Shown: positions 24,779 to 34,113 of the stretch, piece by piece
How positions within the stretch are numbered: the stretch's first letter is position 1
Layout of the letters: each line of letters opens with the position of its first letter
Source: Treponema sp.
Lineage (GTDB): Bacteria > Spirochaetota > Spirochaetia > Treponematales > Treponemataceae
Assembly: GCF_024696245.1 (NCBI RefSeq)
Contig: NZ_JAILGZ010000012.1
Coordinates: 1 to 43,783 of the forward strand
DNA: 43,783 nucleotides
Reading direction: 5' to 3'
Position numbers and translations under genes: made by a program
Notes under the pieces: model-generated
The model's input: only the letters and a program-made list of their open reading frames with translations
What the model was told of the DNA's origin: nothing
Databases searched by the model: none

Positions 24779-26074
24779 TTAGTTTTTAGGCCAGAATGTA
24801 TCAATAAGTTCTGTCTTCAAACCAGTTTCCTGCTTGTCAAAACACTGGGCCAGGATTTTCCATCCATTATCCAGGGCTTCTTCAAGAGGAACGTTTACGG
24901 AAAGATCCATCATCTGAGCTTCAAACATTTCACCGTATTTAAGAAGCTTGTCATCCCATGCAGACATATTGAAACCCATTGATTTCTTTTCAAGGGTATC
25001 CTTGTACTGAGCATAAAGACGAATCATGGCATCCATAAGGGCACGGTGATCTTTACGGGTCTTAGAGTTTACCTGCTGCTTAAGACGTGAAAGTGAACCA
25101 AACGGTTCAATACGTCCGCCTTTAAGGTAATACTGACCTTCTGTAATATATCCTGTGTTATCAGGAACCGGATGAGTTACGTCATCACCAGGCATTGTTG
25201 TTACTGCAAGAACTGTAATGGAACCCTGATCAGCAAAGTCAACAGCCTTTTCATAACGTGAAGCAAGCTGTGAGTAAAGATCTCCAGGGTAACCACGGTT
25301 AGAAGGAACCTGTTCCTGAGTAATGGCAATTTCCTTCATTGAGTCTGCAAAGTTTGTCATATCAGTAAGAAGTACAAGTACGTCTTTTCCCTGAAGGGCA
25401 AACTGTTCAGCAACTGCAAGAGAAAGATCAGGAATCTTAATACATTCTACAGTCGGGTCAGCAGATGTATGAACGAACATAACTGTTTTAGAAAGGGCAC
25501 CACCCTCTTCAAGAGTATTCTTAAAGTAAAGGTAGTCGTCATATTTAAGACCCATTCCTCCAAGAACGATTACATCAGCCTGAGCCTGCATGGCAATACG
25601 TGCAAGAAGCTGGTTATAAGGTTCTCCTGAGATAGAGAAAATAGGAATCTTCTGAGAAACAACCAGTGTATTGAATACGTCAATCATCGGAATGTTTGTA
25701 CGCATCATACGGTTAGGATTAATACGTTTTGCAGGGTTAACCGAAGGTCCTCCAATAGGAACAAGGTTTTCTGCAAGAGAAGGACCGTGATCACGAGGTT
25801 CAGCAGATCCGTTAAAAATGCGTCCAAGAAGATTATCGCTGAATGAAACACGCATGTCGTGTCCAAGGAAGCGAATCTGGTCATTGGTTGCAACACCACG
25901 TCCACCGGCAAATACCTGAAGTGAAACCAGGTCACCGTCAATTTTGTTTACTTCGGCAAGAGACTTACCAAAACGGGTAGAGATTTCAGCAAGTTCGTTA
26001 AGCTTTACGCCTTTGGCACGAACAGTGATAACGCTACCGTTAATGCTTTCAATTTTGCTGTATACTTTATTCAT
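24779..26074 (-). CDS. atpB: V/A-type ATPase subunit B (non-catalytic head subunit)
   Basis: A 431-residue regulatory nucleotide-binding-fold subunit. Family segments are clear: [91 protein letters not shown] and [21 protein letters not shown]. The P-loop region is degenerate (SGEPYNQLL), as expected for B. It alternates with A in the A3B3 hexamer. Its ATG overlaps the atpA stop by one base (TAATG). Confidence 0.96.
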   Translation of the reverse strand: MNKVYSKIESINGSVITVRAKGVKLNELAEISTRFGKSLAEVNKIDGDLVSLQVFAGGRGVATNDQIRFLGHDMRVSFSDNLLGRIFNGSAEPRDHGPSLAENLVPIGGPSVNPAKRINPNRMMRTNIPMIDVFNTLVVSQKIPIFSISGEPYNQLLARIAMQAQADVIVLGGMGLKYDDYLYFKNTLEEGGALSKTVMFVHTSADPTVECIKIPDLSLAVAEQFALQGKDVLVLLTDMTNFADSMKEIAITQEQVPSNRGYPGDLYSQLASRYEKAVDFADQGSITVLAVTTMPGDDVTHPVPDNTGYITEGQYYLKGGRIEPFGSLSRLKQQVNSKTRKDHRALMDAMIRLYAQYKDTLEKKSMGFNMSAWDDKLLKYGEMFEAQMMDLSVNVPLEEALDNGWKILAQCFDKQETGLKTELIDTFWPKN

Positions 26075-27843
26075 TACTCACCGTCCTTAAGAAGAGCTTT
26101 TGCTTCTTCTCCCAATTCAGTGCCATGATCCTTGAGGGTTTTATCAAGATTCTTTTCTGCAGCCTTAAATTCTGCGCTCTGGAAAACCTTATAGTTCATA
26201 TCAATAAAGTTCTGGCGGAGCTGGTTAAAGAATGTACGGGCTTCGTCTTTTTCTGTAATTGCAAAAGTAGAACCAAGAATCTCAATTACCTTTCTGAATA
26301 CATACTTCTGGCGTTCAATAGAAGAAGCACCTTCAGTTTCATCAAAAGAGTCCTGCTGCATGTAAACTGCATCAAGGAATTCACTCTTAAGATATGTAAT
26401 AAAGTCATCAAGACTTGTACCTTCTTCACCAACAACCTTCATCATGCTGTTTACTTCTGCACCACGGCGGTAAAGGCTGCGGGCATATTCAACAAGGTCA
26501 GCTTTGATTACTGAGTGATACTTTGACCATGAATCCAGAGGGTCAATTGAAGGATAGCGGCGGGCATCAGAACGCTCACGGCTAAGTCCGTGGAAGGCAC
26601 CTACAACCTTAAGGGTAGCCTGAGTTACAGGTTCTTCAAAGTTACCACCGGCAGGAGATACTGTACCACCAATTGTTACGGAACCTGTTTCTCCGTCACG
26701 AAGCTTTACGATACCTGCGCGTTCGTAGAAAGAAGCGATTGTAGATTCAAGGTAAGCAGGGAATGCTTCTTCTCCAGGAATCTCTTCAAGACGACCAGAC
26801 ATTTCACGCATAGCCTGAGCCCAGCGGGAAGTAGAGTCAGCAAGAAGAAGTACATGAAGGCCCATCTGGCGGTAATATTCAGCAAGTGTAACACCTGTAT
26901 AGCAGGAAGCTTCACGGGAAGCAACCGGCATTGAAGATGTGTTACAGATGATGATTGTACGTTCCATAAGGGAGCGGCCTGTACGAGGGTCTTTAAGTTC
27001 AGGGAATTCTGTAAGTGTTTCTACAACTTCACCTGCACGTTCTCCACAGGCTGCAATAATTACGATATCAACGTCAGCATTTCTTGATGTTGTATGCTGA
27101 AGAACTGTCTTACCTGCACCGAATGGTCCAGGAATACAATAGGTACCACCCTTTGCAACAGGGAAGAAAGTATCGATAAGACGAACTTTAGTAACCATTG
27201 GTTCTTTTGGCATAAGACGTTCTGCATAACAGTTAACGGCACGCTTTACAGGCCATTTGAATGACATGCAGATATCATGACTCTTACCCTTTTCATCTAC
27301 AAGAGTAGCAATAGTATCATGAATCTTATAGCTGCCAGCTTTAGCAAGCTTTTTAATTGTATAAGTACCAAGGAATCCGTATGGAACCTGAATCTTATGA
27401 GTAAAAGGTCCTTCAGGAACAGTACCTACAGCATCTCCTGCACAAACCTTTGCACCTTCTTTAGCAGTTGGTGTAAATTCCCATTTCTTTTCTGCATCAA
27501 GAGCCGGAAGATAAACACCACGTTCAAGGAAGTATCCTGAATGCTCTGCAAGGAGAGGAAGAGGATTCTGCAAACCGTCATATACCTGTCCAAGAAGACC
27601 AGGACCTACTTCTACGCTAAGAAGGTCTCCTGTAAATTCAACGGTACAGTCTGTAGAAATACCGTTGGTCATTTCATAAATCTGCATCTGTGCTGTATTT
27701 CCACGGATACGGATAACTTCACCCTTAAGGCTTTTTCCGTCAACTTTAACGTAGCCTACTTCGTTGAGAGATACCCTTCCGTCGAATTCAACAGAAACCA
27801 TGTTTCCGTTAACAGCAACTACTTTGCCTTTTGTATCTGTCAT
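26074..27843 (-). CDS. atpA: V/A-type ATPase subunit A (catalytic)
   Basis: A 589-residue catalytic subunit. Walker A is GPFGAGKT at 239-246, with Lys245 and Thr246. GERAGEV and [34 protein letters not shown] supply the catalytic glutamate and Walker B region. The characteristic insertion of A subunits ('bulge' domain) precedes the P-loop (residues ~115-190). It hydrolyses or makes ATP coupled to ion flow through I and K. The start overlaps the stop of the DUF2764 gene (ATGA). Length is typical. Confidence 0.97.
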   Translation of the reverse strand: MTDTKGKVVAVNGNMVSVEFDGRVSLNEVGYVKVDGKSLKGEVIRIRGNTAQMQIYEMTNGISTDCTVEFTGDLLSVEVGPGLLGQVYDGLQNPLPLLAEHSGYFLERGVYLPALDAEKKWEFTPTAKEGAKVCAGDAVGTVPEGPFTHKIQVPYGFLGTYTIKKLAKAGSYKIHDTIATLVDEKGKSHDICMSFKWPVKRAVNCYAERLMPKEPMVTKVRLIDTFFPVAKGGTYCIPGPFGAGKTVLQHTTSRNADVDIVIIAACGERAGEVVETLTEFPELKDPRTGRSLMERTIIICNTSSMPVASREASCYTGVTLAEYYRQMGLHVLLLADSTSRWAQAMREMSGRLEEIPGEEAFPAYLESTIASFYERAGIVKLRDGETGSVTIGGTVSPAGGNFEEPVTQATLKVVGAFHGLSRERSDARRYPSIDPLDSWSKYHSVIKADLVEYARSLYRRGAEVNSMMKVVGEEGTSLDDFITYLKSEFLDAVYMQQDSFDETEGASSIERQKYVFRKVIEILGSTFAITEKDEARTFFNQLRQNFIDMNYKVFQSAEFKAAEKNLDKTLKDHGTELGEEAKALLKDGE

Positions 27844-28388
27844 TTCTTTTCTCCAAGAATCTCGTCATAGATTTTGTGGTAAGAAGCCAAACCTTCATCC
27901 CGATTAAACTTCTTCATCCGTTCTGCAAGCATAAGCTTAAGTCCGTAACAGAAAACTGCATCTGCTGAAAAAATATCAAGAGGTGCAATCTTGTCCAGGA
28001 GAGCCATACGGTACTGATTCAAAAACTGTTCAGCACTAAGGGGACTGTCCATTCCTGTTGCGGTACGTGCAGCCTGAATAACTTCACCGTCGCTGGTAAG
28101 CGGCAGATCTTTGGCTTCTTTTTTCATTTTCAGGGCACGAAGCTGGGCAAGAGCAAGACGAAGGTTTCTTTCCTTGGTGTACCAGGCATCAAGAAAAGCC
28201 GAACCCGTTGCTTTCAGTTCAAGGGGTGGTTCAAGGGAAAGGCCTTCTGCAATACGGCTGCTTTCGGCAGACATAAAGCGGCTGCACAAATCCTTGTAGT
28301 ACTCCGTTGTAAGAGGCAGTTTTGCTGAACTGTCTTCATTTACAGAGAACGATGGAAGCTGGGCAACAAGGTAATAGAGATGTTCCAC
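27840..28388 (-). CDS. DUF2764-family V-ATPase operon protein
   Basis: A 182-residue protein starting at GTG, with that codon overlapping the atpE stop (TAGTG); its end overlaps atpA. It begins MEHLYYLVAQLPSF and contains AFLDAWYTKERNLRLALAQLRALKMKKEA and ADAVFCYGLKLMLAERMKKF. This pattern matches the DUF2764 proteins found in treponemal V-ATPase operons. It is cytoplasmic and helical. It takes the place where other bacterial V-ATPase operons have subunits C and G. Its length is about half that of subunit C, but the W..E.NLR.AL.. stretch is reminiscent of that subunit, so I infer a structural role at the rotor cap or stalk; not proven. Confidence 0.8.
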   Translation of the reverse strand: MEHLYYLVAQLPSFSVNEDSSAKLPLTTEYYKDLCSRFMSAESSRIAEGLSLEPPLELKATGSAFLDAWYTKERNLRLALAQLRALKMKKEAKDLPLTSDGEVIQAARTATGMDSPLSAEQFLNQYRMALLDKIAPLDIFSADAVFCYGLKLMLAERMKKFNRDEGLASYHKIYDEILGEKK

Positions 28389-29185
28389 TATTTCTTTTCC
28401 TTTGCCGAAGTTTTCTTTGCGGCAGCTGTCTTTTTTGCAGCAGGTTTAGCAGCTGCTTTATTTGCTGCAGGTTTAGCAGCAGTCTTTTTAGCTGCAGGAG
28501 CTTTTTTAGCAGGAGCAGCAGCCTTTACTTCAGAAGCAGCCTTTACTTCTACAGGAGAAGTTTCACTGCTAACTGCACTTGCTGCATTCTTCATAAGCTC
28601 TGTTGTTTTAGGATTCAGGTAAGCACTAAAGAGCCCTGCAACTTCATCTGCACTAAAGTCGTAGAAGGCACTTCCGTTTTTACTGCCGATTCTGAATCCG
28701 GAAGAAAGACTTGAATCACCTTTTATTTCAAGTCCTTTAGAAATCTGTGATTTAAGGGCTGTTCTAAGACCTTTTTCAAGAGCCTTAAGTTCCTTTGCAG
28801 GAAGAAGAACAGAAAGTTCGTTAGTATCAGGATTAGCTGCCCAGGCTTTTACTGTCTCAGGAATAAGTTTCTTGAGAAGATCCTTGTCATAAACTTTCTC
28901 CGTTTCTGCAGTGACCAATGCAGAAAGTTCTCTGTTAATGCCATCCCTGAAAGAGATAATCAGATTGCGGCCTGCCTGAGTAATTGCATCTTCACTGGCC
29001 TTTTCCATCCGCTCTGTTTCAGATTTTGCTGCTTTAATTATGCCGTCAGCTTTTGCTTCCGCTTCCTTTACAATGGAAGCAGCTTTTTTTTCTGCTTCTT
29101 CAATGATTTTCTGAGCAGAAGATTCAGCACTGGCAACACCGTCTTTTTTGATCTTGTCGATCAATTCTTGTAACTGAACGTCCAT
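28388..29185 (-). CDS. atpE: V/A-type ATPase subunit E (peripheral stalk) with Lys/Ala/Pro-rich tail
   Basis: A 265-residue protein. Residues 1-85 are a long Ala/Glu/Lys coiled coil (DKIKKDGVASAESSAQKIIEEAEKK) typical of subunit E; residues ~85-195 form the globular part that binds the head. From about residue 210 to 265 the sequence is made of Lys, Ala and Pro (APAKKAPAAKKTAAKPAANK and onward), like histone H1 or nucleoid-protein tails, and is absent from standard E subunits of about 200 residues. It is the first gene of the operon, with GAGG before the ATG. No clear promoter was found in the 62-base gap behind galM, so read-through from galM is possible. Confidence 0.88.
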   Translation of the reverse strand: MDVQLQELIDKIKKDGVASAESSAQKIIEEAEKKAASIVKEAEAKADGIIKAAKSETERMEKASEDAITQAGRNLIISFRDGINRELSALVTAETEKVYDKDLLKKLIPETVKAWAANPDTNELSVLLPAKELKALEKGLRTALKSQISKGLEIKGDSSLSSGFRIGSKNGSAFYDFSADEVAGLFSAYLNPKTTELMKNAASAVSSETSPVEVKAASEVKAAAPAKKAPAAKKTAAKPAANKAAAKPAAKKTAAAKKTSAKEKK

Positions 29186-29247
29186 CTTAACCTCTTTTGT
29201 AGTGATTTTATAATGAATTATTACAGAAAAACCTTCCGTATTAATAA

Positions 29248-30303
29248 TTATACATTTTCAGCAAAGTCAAACCTGTATACAGAAAGCTCATGATATGGCT
29301 TTTCTGGTGTAACTATACAATCCGGGAAGTCACTGTGATTAGGTGCATCCGGATATCCTTCTGTTTCAATACAGAGGGCATCATGGTTATGATAAAGCCT
29401 TCCGAATTTACCAGTAGTTCCTTCAAGGAAGTTAGCCGTATAAATCTGAGCTGCCGGCAGACTTGTAGAAACAGTCATGGAAATGCCGGTTTCTTCACTT
29501 TTAAGGACAGCTATCTGATGGATTTTTCCATCACCCCAGCCGTCTACCAGGAAGGCATGATCATAGCCCCTGCCGGTATTTTTAATATCCTGACCGATTC
29601 TCTTAAATGACCTGAAGTCAAAGTCCTTGTCTTCATCCAGGCTGATGATTTTTCCTGTAGGAACAACAGTGTCATTAACTTCAAGATAAGCAGAAGAATC
29701 AAGTTTAAGGAGATGATTTTCTACAGTTCCGTTTCCGTTAAGATTAAAATAGGAATGATTTGTAAGATTTACAGGTGTCGGCTTGTCTGTCTTTAAAAAG
29801 TATTCAAAGGTAAGCTCATTGTTGTCATTAAGGGTATAAATTACCTTAACCTGAGCATTACCAGGAAAGCCCTGTTCTCCATCCGGGGAGAATCTTGTAA
29901 ATTCAATACCGATTCCATGTTCAGTCTTGATTTTAGAAGCCTTCCATACTTTCTTTTCAAAGCGGTCAAAACCACCATGAAGACAGTTAATTCCGCTGTC
30001 ATTTTTATCCAGTTCATATTTTTTACCGTTGATGGTAAAGGAACCGCCGCCTATTCTGTTTGCAAAACGACCAACTGCAGTACCAAAACATGCAGTATCA
30101 TTTACAAAACCGGCAAGAGTGGAATGACCTAAAACAACGTCTTTTTTTGATCCGTCTTTTGAAGGGACAATAATACTTGTGATTGTACATCCAAAGTCTG
30201 TTGCAGAAAAACTCATTTTTCCATTTGAAACAGTATAGATGTGAACCTTTTTTCCGTCGGATAATGTTCCGAATCTAGATTTTTTGAACTTACTATTTAC
30301 CAT
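29248..30303 (-). CDS. galM: Galactose mutarotase (aldose 1-epimerase)
   Basis: 351 residues from the start chosen at 30303 (MVNSKFKKSRFG). A strong promoter sits just upstream of this ATG, which excludes the 12-residue-longer alternative. The enzyme interconverts alpha and beta anomers of galactose and glucose. Seen motifs: GRFANRIGGGSFTING, LHGGFDRFEKKVW, NHSYFNLNG (catalytic His), YDHAFLVD and CIETEGYPDAPNH (catalytic Glu). No signal peptide, so cytoplasmic. No sugar kinase or transporter is adjacent. It precedes atpE in the same direction with a 62-base gap; whether they share a transcript is not evident. Confidence 0.95.
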   Translation of the reverse strand: MVNSKFKKSRFGTLSDGKKVHIYTVSNGKMSFSATDFGCTITSIIVPSKDGSKKDVVLGHSTLAGFVNDTACFGTAVGRFANRIGGGSFTINGKKYELDKNDSGINCLHGGFDRFEKKVWKASKIKTEHGIGIEFTRFSPDGEQGFPGNAQVKVIYTLNDNNELTFEYFLKTDKPTPVNLTNHSYFNLNGNGTVENHLLKLDSSAYLEVNDTVVPTGKIISLDEDKDFDFRSFKRIGQDIKNTGRGYDHAFLVDGWGDGKIHQIAVLKSEETGISMTVSTSLPAAQIYTANFLEGTTGKFGRLYHNHDALCIETEGYPDAPNHSDFPDCIVTPEKPYHELSVYRFDFAENV

Positions 30304-30310
30304 AGTAAAA

Positions 30311-30339
30311 ATTATAAGTCCGCTTTTTTCAAATTTCAA
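30311..30339 (-). promoter_or_regulatory. galM promoter, probably leaderless
   Basis: On the minus strand TTGAAA (30334-30339), a 17-base spacer and a perfect TATAAT (30311-30316). The expected start is about 30304, one base before the ATG. No Shine-Dalgarno sequence. An AGTAT...ATACT repeat (30339-30343 with 30350-30354) abuts the -35 box. Confidence 0.65.
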
Positions 30340-30398
30340 GTATATAGAGATACTAATAAATGGAGTTTTATTCTCAAAGACTGATAAAATTCTGATTT

Positions 30399-30992
30399 TT
30401 ACAGTTCCAGCTCAAGGACAAGGCGTACTTCCTGAAGACTGCGGCCAAGTTCTTTGGCGATTGCTTCCGGCTGATAGCCCTTCTGTTTGTATTCCATTAC
30501 CTGAGTTGCAAAATCCTTTACTGGATAAATCTGTTCTTTGGCATAAGTAATCTGAGGAATATTTTCTTTTGTTTCTTTGGAATCAGCAGTTTCTTCTTCC
30601 TGAATTGTAAAAAGCTCTTCCTGTCTTGCACTTTTTTTATAGCGGGAAGTTACGGAAGACTTATTTTCTGAACGGGATTTTCTTGATGCTGTAGAAAGAT
30701 TGTTTTCAAAAGCCTTAATATCTTCTGTCTTTTTAAGACCGGCCTTAAGCTCTTCTATTTTTCTTTCTGTTTCTGCAGCCACAGATTTAACCTGACGGAT
30801 TTTTTCTTCAAGAAGGTCCAGGTTACGGCTGGCATTACTGTTAATATCCTTAAGCATATTGTTAAGGTGAGTCTGAGTACGTGTCAGGATTTCATCTGTA
30901 GAAAATATTTTTCTGAATCTGTGTAAAAAAACAAGCCATAAAATTATGTTGATGCAAATAACTAAAAATAAAACAGTTGCTGCTGCAGTCAT
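30399..30992 (-). CDS. Membrane-anchored coiled-coil protein with C-terminal HTH-like motif (SwrB-like architecture)
   Basis: A 197-residue protein. Residues 3-22 form one membrane helix; about 38-90 a coiled coil (LNNMLKDINSNASRNLDLLEEKIRQV...RKIEELKAGL); a charged, disordered middle; and at the end VMEYKQKGYQPEAIAKELGRSLQEVRLVLEL, a short helix-turn-helix-like motif. This order resembles the DUF6115/SwrB type of protein encoded behind sigD in Bacillus, where SwrB helps activate flagellar export. Here it is likewise downstream of the flagellar sigma-factor gene, so a role in flagellar assembly is a reasonable inference. Six bases separate it from the upstream small gene. No terminator is obvious after it. 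Confidence 0.6.
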   Translation of the reverse strand: MTAAATVLFLVICINIILWLVFLHRFRKIFSTDEILTRTQTHLNNMLKDINSNASRNLDLLEEKIRQVKSVAAETERKIEELKAGLKKTEDIKAFENNLSTASRKSRSENKSSVTSRYKKSARQEELFTIQEEETADSKETKENIPQITYAKEQIYPVKDFATQVMEYKQKGYQPEAIAKELGRSLQEVRLVLELEL

Positions 30993-30998
30993 TATTAT

Positions 30999-31337
30999 TT
31001 ACCCCGTTATATCTATGAGCCGGCCCCTTCTTGGATCTGTAAGATGTATTGTCCTGTCAGGTTCCTTTTCTTCTTCTCCGGCATCCTTCTTTTTTTTCTC
31101 AGAAGCTTCTTCCTGGCCCTGAGAAGAATTTTTTCCGTCACTTTTTACCTTAGAGCCTTCACCATTTTTTTTGTTAACCTGGTTAACGTTCTCAGATTTC
31201 TGAAGTTCCTGCTGCTGAGAACGCTCAAGCCTTGCAAAATTTGCAACGGAAGCTGAATGTTCCTGTCCGGAAGACATACGGGCAACATTATCCATCTGAG
31301 AATACATGGTTGAAAGATCAATCGGTTGTATAGCCAC
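30999..31337 (-). CDS. Small charged protein of the flagellar sigma-factor operon
   Basis: A 112-residue, strongly charged protein starting with GTG. A strong Shine-Dalgarno GGAGGG (31343-31348) five bases upstream supports this start rather than Met11, even though it overlaps the end of fapA by 20 bases. It has no membrane segment. The middle (about 45-95) is almost entirely Lys, Glu, Gln, Ser and Gly and probably disordered; the ends are more ordered (MAIQPIDLSTMYSQMDNVARM and DRTIHLTDPRRGRLIDITG). I do not recognise the family. Its position between FapA and the SwrB-like gene suggests a flagellum-related role. Confidence 0.65.
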   Translation of the reverse strand: MAIQPIDLSTMYSQMDNVARMSSGQEHSASVANFARLERSQQQELQKSENVNQVNKKNGEGSKVKSDGKNSSQGQEEASEKKKKDAGEEEKEPDRTIHLTDPRRGRLIDITG

Positions 31338-33291
31338 TAGGACCCTCCACTTCCTGAGTTACCTGAGTAGCGTCAAATTTGCCCCTGCGGACAAATCCGT
31401 CTTCAAAATAGAATGAACAGGCCTTTACATCAGACTTAACTTCATCCTTTTCATCCCTTACAAATATTTTTGTACCGGCATAAACAGTACCGCTGGCATT
31501 TACTTTTCCTACAACTCTGAGTTCCCTTAAGCGTTCCTGAATCTCTGTAATTTCCTTGGACATGTCATTACTCTGTTCAGTAATTTCTTCCTTCTGCTTG
31601 CGGAGATTAACAAGACTTTCTTCTTTTTCCCTTGGCAGGGAACGCCTGATTTCCTTTTGATTTTCAAGAGTTGCAATATTAAGGTCTACGTCTTCCAGCT
31701 GTTTCATAAGGTTGGACTGCATTTCCATCAGTTCCATAAGACGCTGTTTCTTTTCCGGGTCAAAGCCAACTTCAAGAACAGTTTCAGTACCGCCACCAGG
31801 AGAACCAATATTTTTTGCAGAGATTTCTTCTGTTGCAAAAAGATGACCACCAATAATCTGGGCACGCTTACCACGAACAAGAATCTTTTTCATGGCAGAA
31901 ACTTCGCTGTTCATAATGTTATCATTTACGACGATATAGTCTCCGGCCTTTACTTTTGCATTCTGAATAAATCTTGCCCATACTGACTTAGGAGTAGTTA
32001 CAGTTCCTTCATCACGACCCATAATACCCTGAGAAATTACAATATCGCCTTCTGCTTCAAGATGGCAGTTTCCTACAGAGCCGTATACTTCAATATTTCC
32101 GTCTGCCTTAATGTCAAAGCCGTCTTCTACATTACCACGGCAGATAACAGTACCCATAAAGGTAATATTTCCGGTTTTAAGGTTAACACCCTGAACTTCG
32201 TATACTTCTTCTACAGTAATCTTACCGTTAACCAGCATTACCTGACCGTTCTTTTCTGCAACAACAGTTCTTCCGTCAGAATCAAGCTTAACGTTAAGTC
32301 CAAGAGGAATAGGCATATCCTTTCCGTTTTTAGCTTCAAGATAACGTCCGAATACAGTCTTACCACCCTTACCCCTTTGAGGAAGCATTTTCTGAGCAAG
32401 AGGCTGTCCTGCAACAACGTTCTGAATAAGGTTAAGTTCCTTAAAGTTAACCTGTCCTGTTTCGGATTCCTTAAGTTTAAGTTTTGAACGGTCTGTTTCA
32501 AAGTTGTAGGCAATGTAAGCATCCCTTCCGTCTACAGGCTGAACTGCAGCTGCAACTTCATAAGGCATGTTATATACAGGGTTATCAATAAATTCCTTAA
32601 TTTTATCATCTTCAATTCCGGCCACAACACCCTGAGTTGCTACAGACCTGCGGATCTGATCTTCAGTAATTTCGGCACCACCGGCAGCAGGAGGAGAAAC
32701 TGTAATAGTAACCTGCATTTCATCCTTGCTTACGTCTACAGACATAATTGCGTCACCGGCAGCAACGTGTTCGTATACACCAACCTCTTTATATTCACCA
32801 TTGGTTCCACCCTCACAGGCCTCTTTAACTGCATTTTCATCTACAGAAATAGTGTCTGCCCTCTTAAGGGAAGAAATAACTTCTTTTGCAGCAACCTTTT
32901 TACCGTTGCCCACAGGATTAACAACCTTAAGGAAGAGTCCCGCATCAAAACGATGGATATAATAATATCCGTCCTTATCAACAACTTTAATTTCTTCAGT
33001 AAGCTGGTCATCAGCAAACATCTGCTCTTCTGACTGCTTTTTCTTAAGGTCAGTTACATCAGGATTTTCATAAACACTTATTTTCCAGGGCTTTTTGGCA
33101 AGACCAATAATTCCGGCAAAACCCTTTTCTATTACTTCATATTCAAGATTAGAAACCGAAGTTTCAAGCTGAACTGCAGCATCAGCAAGACATTCATCAA
33201 GAGTATCTGCCATTACTTCTACAGTATGAATCTCACGGTCTTTTGCGAGGCGTTTTTCCATGTCAAGCCGGAGCCTGTCCAGATTAACCAT
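31318..33291 (-). CDS. fapA: FapA family (DUF342) flagellar assembly protein with Jag-N-like domain
   Basis: A 657-residue cytoplasmic protein. Residues about 22-75 resemble the Jag_N domain (VEVMADTLDECLADAAVQLE...EKGFAGIIGLAKKPWKI). The centre (about 100-530) is the FapA/DUF342 region, with right-handed beta-helix-like turns (IVAGQPLAQKMLPQRGKGG; GNVEDGFDIKADGNIEVYGSVGNCHLEAEGDIVI). Residues ~525-600 are a coiled coil, followed by a last beta segment. In other bacteria FapA-type proteins influence flagellar placement and surface polymers. It lies ten bases behind the flagellar sigma-factor gene. Confidence 0.85.
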   Translation of the reverse strand: MVNLDRLRLDMEKRLAKDREIHTVEVMADTLDECLADAAVQLETSVSNLEYEVIEKGFAGIIGLAKKPWKISVYENPDVTDLKKKQSEEQMFADDQLTEEIKVVDKDGYYYIHRFDAGLFLKVVNPVGNGKKVAAKEVISSLKRADTISVDENAVKEACEGGTNGEYKEVGVYEHVAAGDAIMSVDVSKDEMQVTITVSPPAAGGAEITEDQIRRSVATQGVVAGIEDDKIKEFIDNPVYNMPYEVAAAVQPVDGRDAYIAYNFETDRSKLKLKESETGQVNFKELNLIQNVVAGQPLAQKMLPQRGKGGKTVFGRYLEAKNGKDMPIPLGLNVKLDSDGRTVVAEKNGQVMLVNGKITVEEVYEVQGVNLKTGNITFMGTVICRGNVEDGFDIKADGNIEVYGSVGNCHLEAEGDIVISQGIMGRDEGTVTTPKSVWARFIQNAKVKAGDYIVVNDNIMNSEVSAMKKILVRGKRAQIIGGHLFATEEISAKNIGSPGGGTETVLEVGFDPEKKQRLMELMEMQSNLMKQLEDVDLNIATLENQKEIRRSLPREKEESLVNLRKQKEEITEQSNDMSKEITEIQERLRELRVVGKVNASGTVYAGTKIFVRDEKDEVKSDVKACSFYFEDGFVRRGKFDATQVTQEVEGPSGYTTD

Positions 33292-33300
33292 ACTTTTTCC

Positions 33301-34089
33301 TTAAAAGATTCCCTTCCTCATGCTTGTAAGTTTTGCCCTGAGCCTGAGGTTAGCTTTTGTATGAAGCTGACTTATGCGGCTTTCACTTACATCAAGAACC
33401 TGACCTATTTCCTTAAAGGTAAGGTCTTCATGATAGTAAAGAACTATAACCATTTTTTCATTTTCAGGAAGTTCATTAATTGCCTGAATAATAATTTTGC
33501 GGACTTCTTCCCTTTCTACGATAACATCAGGATTAAGGCTTGAAGGTGATTCAATACTGTCTGCTAAAGACATATGCTCACTGTCATCACCTGAATACCA
33601 TACATCGTTAAGGGAAAGGACACTGGTACCGCTTACTTTCATTACGGCATCCTGGTATTCCTTTTCTGTAACACCCATAGCCTTGGCAATTTCTGAATCC
33701 GAAGCAGTTCTTCCAAGACGGGCTTCAAGTTCAACAATAGTATCTTCGATTTCTCTTGACTTCTGTCTGACTGATCTAGGAACCCAGTCCAATTCACGAA
33801 GTTCATCAAAAATAGCACCCCTGATACGGGTAACTGCATATGTTTTAAATTTTACATTCTTATCAGGATCAAATTTATTAATAGCATCAAGAAGACCAAA
33901 CTGACCAAAACCTACAAGGTCATCAAACTCAACGCTGTCAGGCATGCCGGTGGAAACCTTGCCGGCTACATACTTAACAAGAGGCATATACTGCCTGATA
34001 ATCTTGTCACGGATTGCCGGAGCTTTAGTCTTTTTATACTCTTTCCAAAGTTCGTCTTCTGTCTGTTCTTCAAAAATTGAAGTTTCCAT
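33301..34089 (-). CDS. fliA: RNA polymerase sigma factor for flagellar genes (FliA/WhiG type)
   Basis: 262 residues from METSIFEEQ at 34089. A GTG three codons earlier (34098) is a possible alternative, but AAAGG is better spaced for the ATG. Region 2 reads YMPLVKYVAGKVSTGMP...FDDLVGFGQFGLLDAINKFDP...FKTYAVTRIRGAIFDELRELDWVPRSVR, the typical sigma-28 block. Region 3 follows, and region 4 ends LTFKEIGQVLDVSESRISQLHTKANLRLRAKL, an HTH. It directs transcription of late flagellar and chemotaxis genes. It is cotranscribed with the upstream membrane protein and downstream fapA. No FlgM anti-sigma gene is in the window. Confidence 0.95.
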   Translation of the reverse strand: METSIFEEQTEDELWKEYKKTKAPAIRDKIIRQYMPLVKYVAGKVSTGMPDSVEFDDLVGFGQFGLLDAINKFDPDKNVKFKTYAVTRIRGAIFDELRELDWVPRSVRQKSREIEDTIVELEARLGRTASDSEIAKAMGVTEKEYQDAVMKVSGTSVLSLNDVWYSGDDSEHMSLADSIESPSSLNPDVIVEREEVRKIIIQAINELPENEKMVIVLYYHEDLTFKEIGQVLDVSESRISQLHTKANLRLRAKLTSMRKGIF

Positions 34090-34113
34090 TCTCCACACCC
34101 TTTAAGTACAATT

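Noticed and set aside
28322-28714. Plus-strand Cys/Ser/Phe-rich and Ala-rich open frames opposite atpE
   Set aside because: They are the reverse of the Lys/Ala tail of subunit E; the strong V-ATPase coding match is on the minus strand.
30304-30339. galM start at the ATG twelve codons upstream
   Set aside because: A consensus -10/-35 promoter occupies that stretch, and the conserved family sequence begins after the later ATG.
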